Notes under the pieces: generated by a model
What the model was told of the DNA's origin: nothing
What the model saw: only the letters and a program-made list of their open reading frames with translations
Databases searched by the model: none
Part shown: positions 54,590 to 64,000 of the stretch, piece after piece
Position numbering within the stretch: position 1 is the stretch's first letter
Layout: every line of letters starts with the position of its first letter
Made by a program: the position numbers and the translations under genes
Origin: Cololabis saira
Taxonomy: Eukaryota > Chordata > Actinopteri > Beloniformes > Belonidae
NCBI RefSeq assembly: GCF_033807715.1
Contig: NC_084596.1
Span: 39,038,958 to 39,102,957, forward strand
Length of the DNA stretch: 64,000 nt
Direction of reading: 5' to 3'

Positions 54590-54950
54590 GGTGAGTCTTG
54601 ATCTGGCCTTTTAAAAGCATCGACAGACTCTTCAGCCCTGAGGCCCTCCAGCAGGCTGTTCCACAGGCGTGGGCCATAAAAGTGGAATGAGGCTTCACCA
54701 AAGGTTTTGGTTCTAACGTTGGGAACAGATAAAAGACCAGTATCGGAGGATCTCAGGGTCCGCGAGGGCCGATATGGTAAAAGCAGGTCTGAGAGATAAG
54801 AAAGGCCAAGGACATTAAGACACTTAAAAACAAGTAAAGGAACTTTTCTAATGAACCTCTCTAACCTCTCTAATGAACTACAGACCGATATCTGTTGTCG
54901 TTTTTGTTGTCCTCTTTTCTTTACTGTCCTTTCAACCCCCAACTGATCAG
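54590..54950 (-). mobile_element. LINE C-terminal fragment (L2/CR1-like)
   Basis: The minus strand reads 'LLSVPNVRTKTFGEASFHFY' and 'GPRLWNSLLEGLR', the conserved C-terminal part of many fish LINE proteins. An A-rich AAAT tail lies at 54460-54505. Confidence 0.65.
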
Positions 54951-55084
54951 GGCAGACGGCCGGCCTGCCTTAGCCTAGCTCTGCCAGAGCTCCGGAGGGG
55001 CGTGGCTGCTGCTGACGTTTTTTTATAATCACCATTGTTATTATTATATAATTTGTTGTGTTTAAATGAAGCTGAATGTACGTG

Positions 55085-55345
55085 ACACTTTTCAATTCAA
55101 TTCAATTCAATGTTATTTATATAGCGTCTATTGCAAAAGAAGTTGTCTCTAGGCGCTTTCCAGAGACCCAGAACATGACCCCCGAGCAATTATTACATAA
55201 ACAATGGCAGGTAGAATCTCCCCTAGTGGGAGAAAAACCTTAAGCCAAACAGTAGCAAGGAAAAACTCCCCTTTAGGAGGGAAGAAACCTTGAGCAGGAC
55301 CAGGCTCATTAGGGGGGACCCTCCTGCCGAAGGCCAGCTGGGCAG
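55085..55345. repeat. Interspersed fish repeat (TTATATAGCG family)
   Basis: Starts with TTCAAT repeats, then 'TTATTTATATAGCGTC', 'CTAGGCGCTTTCCAGAGACC' and 'GAAACCTTGAGCAGGACCAG', a very common teleost repeat layout. Confidence 0.65.
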
Positions 55346-55419
55346 AGCAGGAAAATAGAGAACAGACAGGGAGAATGAAGAGCAGAGAAAGGAGAGACAC
55401 AGACACAATGGCTAATGGC

Positions 55420-56060
55420 GCTTGTACACTAGTACCTACTCAGCGCGACTCGACTCGCCACGCCTCGTCTCGCCTCCACTCGCCTTGTCCACGTTTGTTT
55501 TTAGACACCCAGATGAGAAGTAGGCGGGTTGGAGTGAAGCTGCTGTGACATATTTGTTTGCGTGATCCAAACGGAGAAGACAACAACACTAAAGATGTAG
55601 AACCTGGAGGAGATGATAGATGTGCTGCTGGGTCTTTGGCTTGTGTTCGATATCAAGTTAAAAAATGAGAGTGAGAGAAGCTTCAAGCGGCAACGCTTTT
55701 TTTTTTGTTTGTTTGCAAGCGGCTTTGAAGAGACAGAGCTCCTGGTAGATCTGGTCGTTCCTTATCGCCCGTCTAGATCCCTTTTTAATTCTCTCCTCAG
55801 CCACCAGGTTTATCAACATCTGCACCTCAGAGTTGGATCACGAAACAGACTTTTGCGCTGCCATTGCCTGTCGAATAAAATGAAGAAGCCGAGAGTCGCT
55901 CTTGCGCTGACTCCCGCTTCCTGCTTCAGACGTCTGACGGCCCCGCCCCCCAACCAGTCGGTGGCGTGTGTGTGATGCCGTCAGATCCGGGGGGGACTGC
56001 AAGTCAGCATGCAGCTCCTGAAGCCCTGACCTGCAAACATGCACAGAACAGAAAAGGAGG
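55420..56060. other. Intergenic, probable repeat DNA
   Basis: Includes an 'ACTCGACTCGCCACGCCTCG' rich stretch. No inverted ends or gene identified. Confidence 0.35.
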
Positions 56061-56084
56061 GGGGGGGGGGCAAACTAGGACAAC

Positions 56085-56205
<121 letters not shown>

Positions 56206-56218
56206 ACACATGTGTGGC

Positions 56219-56735
56219 TCACATCTCCTCTGGTTTAGCCACCCAGCACATCGTCACCTCCCTGTCCTCACTAAGAGGAGATGGCGTATCATGTGGGGTG
56301 TGGAGGTACATGAGCCAGTACCACACACGCCCAATGGGGTCATCAGGAGCCTCTGCCATTCTGGCCCGGTCACCCCTGCTCTTCAGCCTGGAGGGGGGAA
56401 CTGTTCGGCAGAGTTGGTCAGCTGACCTAAGAGCCCTAGAAGTTGCATGGACATTTAAAAGACCTGAGATGTAAGAAGGTGCAAGACAATGTAAAGATTT
56501 AAAAACAAATAAAATAATTTTAAAATTGATCCTATAACGGACAGGGAGCCAATGAAGAGCTGCAAGCAAAGGTGTAATATGATCCCGCCTTTGCGTGCTG
56601 GTTAGGAGGTGAGCTGCAGTGTTTTGGACCAGCTGAAGACGGGACAGGGAGGAACAGCTGACGCCTGCATACAGGGTATTGCAGTAGTCTAGGCAGGATG
56701 AAACAAAGGTGTGTACTGTACATGTCAACTGGCAT
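56219..56735 (-). mobile_element. LINE fragment (L2-like reverse transcriptase C-terminus)
   Basis: The minus strand encodes 'CLDYCNTLYAGVSCSSLSRL' and 'ALHWLPVRYRINFKI', hallmarks of the post-RT part of L2/CR1-type LINEs, open from 56728 to 56219. The 5' end is missing. It may have drifted from the neighbouring 54590-54950 copy by insertion. Confidence 0.75.
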
Positions 56736-57332
56736 GTTGTTCTTTCACAAATATGGTAATGATAGTCAAAAATACCATTAAAATGCAGAATTGTAAGTAA
56801 AATAGCATCAAATAATGTTATCGCTGTGTTGGGGGCCCTGAAAGGATTCTTTTCATGGAGCCCAAAATCTCTAGCGCCGCCCCTGGGTGTAGGACATACA
56901 TACCTACTGGCTATCTCAGGTCAGCTGGTCAGCTGAGAGAGCAAACCTGAGAGACCTGAGAGAACTAATGGAGGAAACTGCGCCTTCGCCAAACGACCAA
57001 TACCCAGATTTGTAAAGCTCCAACAGAACTTTTTTTCTAAATATTTTTATCTCCGATTTTTTACCCATTTTATCACCCAGTGCTCCTACCTAAGTCAGTC
57101 CTGGGCATTGCTCCCCTTTACCAGCCCCAGGAGGCCCTGCACTGAGCTCAGGTCTCCTCCTTACTTGAGGAGTGAGCAGGCCGCTTCTTTTCACCAGACA
57201 GGGTGGGGCTTCTCTGGCTGGACGTAGCGCGTGGAAGGATTTTAATTGATTGCCATGTTTTTATTGATGGTTTTTATTGTCTTTTGTACGGCGACCTTGA
57301 GTGTCCTGAAAGGCGCCTTTAAATAAAATGTA
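56736..57332. other. Intergenic, LINE/repeat remnants
   Basis: Ends in 'AAAGGCGCCTTTAAATAAAA', typical of a fish LINE 3' end. No gene. Confidence 0.4.
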
Positions 57333-58240
57333 TTATGGGCATGCCAAGTAGTGGCATGACCATATTGCAATCATCCAGAATGGCCCAAAGGGCAATGTTG
57401 CTAGCATTTTGCTAACAAGCTAAAGTCGCAAAAGTCCCACTGCGCACCAGCGGGTGTACAGCATGACCACGCTCTGATGTGAAAAAAAAAAATCCCCAAA
57501 AAATAAAACATGCCCGAAAAAACGAGGAAAAACATAAAAATGAAGGCAATATATTAGTATACAGAAAAGGTTTCCCTTTTCTTATTATTCCGTACGTTTT
57601 TTCGTCCATTAATGCGGCCCGAACCAAAACGTGCACCCATGCATGGCTTACATCGTTGGATGCGTCTCCATCGTGCCTCGATGGGCATTACTTTTCTCAG
57701 TCAAAAGTGTTACCGTGGCAACGCTAGATGCCAAAAAATTTGAACGCTTATTGCTCGGCCAAACTTTATCGTAGAGACATCATTCGAATTTACAAACACT
57801 TGGCCCGATTGGCACTAAAGGACCGTACGACCTCATCATGCTATTTATTACAGTTTTTGCGATATTTAACTTTCAATTAAAAAATAAATTCCATTTTATT
57901 TTGGACGCTTTATCGTACAGACATCATTACAACATCATTACAACATTGACAAACCCGGGACGCGTTTTACTACAACATATTGCAGTCTCATCATGCTAGC
58001 TATTACACTTTTTGAAATATTTAACTATTCTATTTTTCAAGCTAACGGAAATTTGGATGCTTGTTGCTCGGCAACACGATATCGCAGATACATCAATCCA
58101 ACGTTAAAAGACTCGGGACGATGTGGACTACAACATACTGAGGTTTCATTAGCCTGTTGTACAACTTTTGAGATATTGAAGCCAAATTGTCCCATTCTAT
58201 CCTATGGCGCTTGTTACCATGGCAACAAAACCTATGCATT
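57333..58240. repeat. Interspersed repeat R2, copy 2
   Basis: Shares 'GGGCATGCCAAGTAGTGGCA' and 'TTATCGTAGAGACATCATTC' with gene B intron 27862-28230. It contains several internal units of the 'GCTTGTTGCTCGGCAACA' type. Confidence 0.6.
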
Positions 58241-58252
58241 TTTATGGGGGAT

Positions 58253-58405
58253 ATCCATCCATCCATCCATTTTCCGCCGCTCATCCGTTCCCGGGTAGTG
58301 GGGGCAGCAGTCTCAACAGAGAGGCCCAGTCTTCCTTCACCCCAGACACTTCCTCCAGCTCTTCCTCCAGCTCGGGGGGAGTCCGAGACGTTCCCAGGCC
58401 GGCTA
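58253..58405 (-). mobile_element. L2-like LINE 3' end
   Basis: (ATCC)n at 58253-58268, then 'TCCTCCAGCTCTTCCTCCAG' and 'GACGTTCCCAGGCC', the usual reversed tail of fish L2/Maui-type LINEs. Confidence 0.6.
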
Positions 58406-58916
58406 TCGTTTACGGGGGATAATATGAATAAATCATCCGTAAATGTGGCCTGAACCGCAACGTGCATTCAGGCCCTGGTTTGGTTTATTAGCCATTATTA
58501 ATAACCCCAAACATGGCAAGAACCACCTCCAACAGAACCAAAACAACCTTAAACACAACCGCTACAGCCCCAAACCAAAGCAGCGAGAGGAGACGAATGG
58601 GCAGTAGGGTATGCTCATATCAAAATTTCCTGAAATTTTCTAGTTATTATTTTATTATTAACACATGGCACAAAGGAAGGGGAGGGCATGAAGTGGGATC
58701 AATGACGGGCATTTTATAATTTCTCAGTTTTACATTGTTATTTGTTTAGTTTGCATATCTTTCTGCAAATGATTACAGTGCACACATAGGCGTCTTTCCG
58801 ACCCTGAAGTTGAAGTATAAACCTTTATCTCTTCACAATCTTTTAATTTAAGTTATTTTGGTTGTTGGTTGTTTGCTGTCTACTTTGGGCATGTAACAAA
58901 TGATTTAGTTTCTTTA

Positions 58917-58918
58917 TA

Positions 58919-58984
<66 letters not shown>
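58917..58984. repeat. (AT)n microsatellite
   Basis: About 32 AT units with a CACACA edge. Confidence 0.95.
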
Positions 58985-58992
<8 letters not shown>

Positions 58993-59258
58993 TTACGGTA
59001 CGTTATCATTATGTCTTTTACCCCGAGGGATGAAGAACAAATTAGTTTAATCACTGAGATTAAGATATAATTCCTAGTCTTCCAAAAAGACAAAGTTCAG
59101 AAAAGGGCAGTCATGTGAAAAGAGGTGAGAAGTGTTCCCAGTGTCACTGCTGAGACAAAGAGTCACAGCTGTTGTCGAGCGTAAGCCAAGGTCAGGGACT
59201 TTAAATCATCACCCATCACTACCCCGTGCAAGGTCTGTATCCTTTTTCTCATAGTGTC
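58985..59258. other. Intergenic, no gene recognised
   Basis: Start of the region downstream of gene C. No repeat family recognised. Confidence 0.4.
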
Positions 59259-59338
59259 GTCATGGCATTGTTCCTTCTTCTTTGGCCTTGAGGACAAAGA
59301 TAACCCTGTGAAATTCCTGTCTGGGTGCTTCATCTCTA
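59259..59338. promoter_or_regulatory. Conserved noncoding element, copy 4 (diverged)
   Basis: Shares 'CATGGCATTGTT', 'GACAAAGATAACC' and 'GTGAAATTCCTG' in order with the three F-block copies. The flanking DNA has diverged, so this core is the best preserved part. Confidence 0.45.
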
Positions 59339-59410
59339 ATTGTAAAGGGCATGTAGCAGGTGTGCATCCCTGCAAATACTGTATCTGTTGAGAGAGACCT
59401 ATTTTCCAGT

Positions 59411-59445
59411 GTGTGTGCGTGCGTGCGTGCGTGCGTGCGTGCCTG
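59411..59445. repeat. (GTGC)n microsatellite
   Basis: Seven GTGC/GCGT units between GT-rich edges. Confidence 0.85.
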
Positions 59446-61919
59446 TGTGTGTACAACTTCATTCTTTTTCTTCTTTTTCCCCCTTTTTTCTTGTTATGAT
59501 TCCTTTACATTATAATTTACTATCTCAGCTGAGCGATTGAAGACATAAATGTAATTTGGTTTCCTCAGCTGAAATGAGGATAAGCTTCACTATCAGTTTT
59601 GTGTTGTACTGATGTAACCAGCAGTGTTCCAGGGGACCATGTGAGAAGTGAATGGTATCTGCTTTCACCTTGCGGTATTTACTCTCATCGTCAGCTGTCT
59701 GAATCCCAGTTCGTGTTGGCTTTCATCTCTTACAGAATGTAAGAGAGGAAAGGAGGAGGAGTTTGAGATGAAAGACAATTTGTCTAATTTGTCAAATGTA
59801 CATTATATGTAGAATAAATGTAGTCGCCTCAATATGGGACAGGTGATAATGTCTGCTAAACAGCTTTTCTAACCTAACAGTACTCTGTATTAAGAGTTAA
59901 ACAAGCAAAAGCCTGTAAGACAAAGTGAACCGCATCGGGGATTGTTAAAGTCTCAAATTGACAGCTGGGAATTAAATAAAGATTAGATAGTTACAGTAGT
60001 TGTTAGCTTTAAGAGATGGATAACAAAGAATAACGCAATGTAATTCAATTATTGTTTATCTCTGTAGATGTCGAAAACCTTTGAAGGACAGGCCATGTGA
60101 GACCAAGGTGAATATTTGGTGTTAGCTCACATCCACCCTCCATCTCACTCCATCATATACAGTAGTTGCAGAAACAAATGCTTCAGTTCCGACTCTGTGC
60201 TGCTGCAGAAATCCGAAGGTAAGCTTTGCATTTTCTGTCAGCAATGGTATTGTATTTGTTAATTTCTGTATTTCTAATGAATGTTTGTTTATCTGATTAT
60301 AAATGAAACCAAAATGTTCATTCTTTTGTTGCAAGTAATCTTTTATTTTAATTGCCACATTGCCATGAGCCCAACATGAGAACATTGTTACAACGGTTGT
60401 TCTGAAATTTGACTATAAAGTGTTTTACTTTGTACTTGTACTTTAACAAGACTTGCTCACAAACCTGTAACTATTGAATGTTTGAAAGGTTTACCATCAT
60501 GATTGTTTGTTTTTTCTGCGTTAGCCAGCACACAGTTAGAAATGTAATCTGTCATGTATTATCAACTGGTAGACAAAGGGATATTTTTAAAATAAATTGT
60601 AATAATCAAAGATGTTTTTCAAACTAGTTTTTTGAGCGCATTTTATACATTTTCATTTTTTTCTGTTGATTTCCAACCATATATCCAACCAATTATAATT
60701 AATTTGGAGGGAATACTTCTTTAAAGTACTGAATGAGATATTATTCTTGTAACCTATTATAAGCTATAGAGTATTTTTCTTAAAAAAGACCTTTCTTTTT
60801 GGATTAGTTTGTAATGTAAAGTTCGTCTTCACATCGTTGGTGCTCATTTTATTGTAACATTAAACAAGACCCAAATGTTGTGAAAGTTAATGACTAGTGT
60901 TGCTCTCTACAATTTACAACCATTTTGTTTAATCCAACCAAACCAATTTGAGTTTCTCAGGCCTTCACATAGCACAGGCATGTAAGAAGCTTTTTTGGAC
61001 ATAATTGTGTGTATTTTAACACTATACTTACAGTAAACATGGATCTACAACAGAAGCTGTATTTTAATTTCTGCTGCACAGTTTGTCAAATGCCACAGAT
61101 ACCATATATTAAATACTCTTGGAATATTCACACTAAGAAAAAATGCATTGTGGTAAGTGTGTGTGTTTGTGAAAGATTGTCTCACTGAAATATCTTTGCG
61201 ATAATGATTGAATATAGGAGTAAAGCTTGAATGTTGTCACCACAAGGTGGCAGTAGTGATCTGTCATGAAATCTGAATTAATTAAATTTTAGGCACGTAA
61301 ACTAAAGTTTGTGGTTGTATTTCAAGCTTTTAAATATAAATCAATAATATTAATAATAATATATAATTCATATAAATCAAAGTTGTGACTTTATTTTACA
61401 AAAGATTTGTTATTTGTGTTTGTTAAAACAATGTGAAGCTAAGAACTAAAAGAAAAAGGAAGTGATCGCAATATCAGCTGTTAATAAATAAATTCATAAA
61501 ACTGTGTGTAAAATTTCACTGTATTTTGTTTGTTTGTTTTATTTTTATTTAGAAATGCCTCTTTTCAACTCTTGCTCGGATTCTGCACTTGGACAAACTT
61601 TCAGATGTATTTCATGAGTTGTTTGAATTACAACTGCAAACTCGTAATCGTTTAATGTTTAATTTACAAGCTCAAAATGATGTTGACTCTGCTTTTAGCC
61701 CACACACTTTCCCTCAGTAACCACCAGATTATACTTTATCATGATACTAATCTGTGTATATACATTATCTTCAAAGAAAAAACACATACCAAGAGAGTGA
61801 TATTTTGAATAACAAGATTGGTGTCCCTTCAGTGTGTGTTTGAGTTTAATCACACCATTGTATCTTTAAAAAAAATCACAGCGAATGAGGACTCTTTATG
61901 TTAATGTAATGCATTTTGC
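59446..61919. other. Unique-looking intergenic region downstream of gene C
   Basis: Most AT-rich, repeat-poor part of the window. No coding frame with family features. Contains a CTCF-like word CCACAAGGTGGCAG at 61240-61253. Confidence 0.5.
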
Positions 61920-61925
61920 TTTATT
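61920..61925 (-). terminator. Poly(A) signal of MYH gene C
   Basis: AATAAA on the minus strand in the context GTAGAATAAA, matching the gene B signal, about 85 nt after the stop. Confidence 0.75.
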
Positions 61926-62008
61926 CTACAGTTACTTTTCAGCAAATGGGACTACAGCACAGAAGCTCTTCGTCTTTGCTCTTGGTCTTACGTGGCCATC
62001 AGTGAGTT

Positions 62009-64000
<1,992 letters not shown>

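Overview
The window looks like nuclear DNA of a ray-finned (teleost) fish. It has intron-rich vertebrate muscle genes, and a transposon load typical of teleosts: a Rex3-like LINE, many small hAT and piggyBac-like elements, tRNA-derived SINEs, L2-like LINE pieces and a chromodomain gypsy element. There is no bacterial-type gene organisation, no CRISPR array and no operon.

The backbone is a tandem array of sarcomeric myosin heavy chain (MYH) genes, all on the minus strand. Gene A (about 1-7135, cut by the left edge) supplies the noncoding first exon and the motor exons. Gene B (25175-39245, plus a noncoding exon near 39797-39836) is complete. I resolved 37 coding exons totalling 5814 nt, an exact multiple of three, giving 1937 residues and a stop. 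Gene C (62009 to beyond 64000) supplies the last four coding exons. The MGD start, the '[18 protein letters not shown]' region, '[14 protein letters not shown]', the rod signature '[20 protein letters not shown]' and the KGxxEE ends resemble slow/cardiac (MYH7, fish smyhc/vmhc) heavy chains more than fast ones. A tandem slow-myosin (smyhc-type) cluster is my best reading.

The intergenic DNA consists of duplicated blocks carried along with the genes. A 5'-flank block lies at 7136-9137 and again at 39837-41438 plus 46550-47475. A 3'-flank block (called the F block here) lies at 12415-15900, 20450-25200 and 49515-52805. Two F copies end in leftovers of myosin genes that no longer exist: an orphan terminal exon with a lost stop (about 15890) and two truncated tail exons (52596-52805). 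The array therefore probably once held at least five MYH genes.

Transposons were dated relative to the duplications by comparing filled and empty copies. Between A and B lie a Rex3 LINE (9138-12410) split by a hAT that carries a piggyBac-like MITE, a decayed endogenous retrovirus with its LTR (16428-18520), LINE and SINE pieces, and a 120-bp tandem repeat. Between B and C lie a 5.1-kb gypsy chromovirus (41439-46544), interspersed repeats, a solo LTR, several LINE fragments, microsatellites, and about 2.6 kb of apparently unique DNA before gene C.

The best leads are the ghost MYH genes, a set of GC-AG introns in the MYH genes, a noncoding element repeated next to every MYH unit, and a candidate spliced plus-strand transcript unit repeated in all three F blocks. 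I did not find a clearly new multi-gene system.
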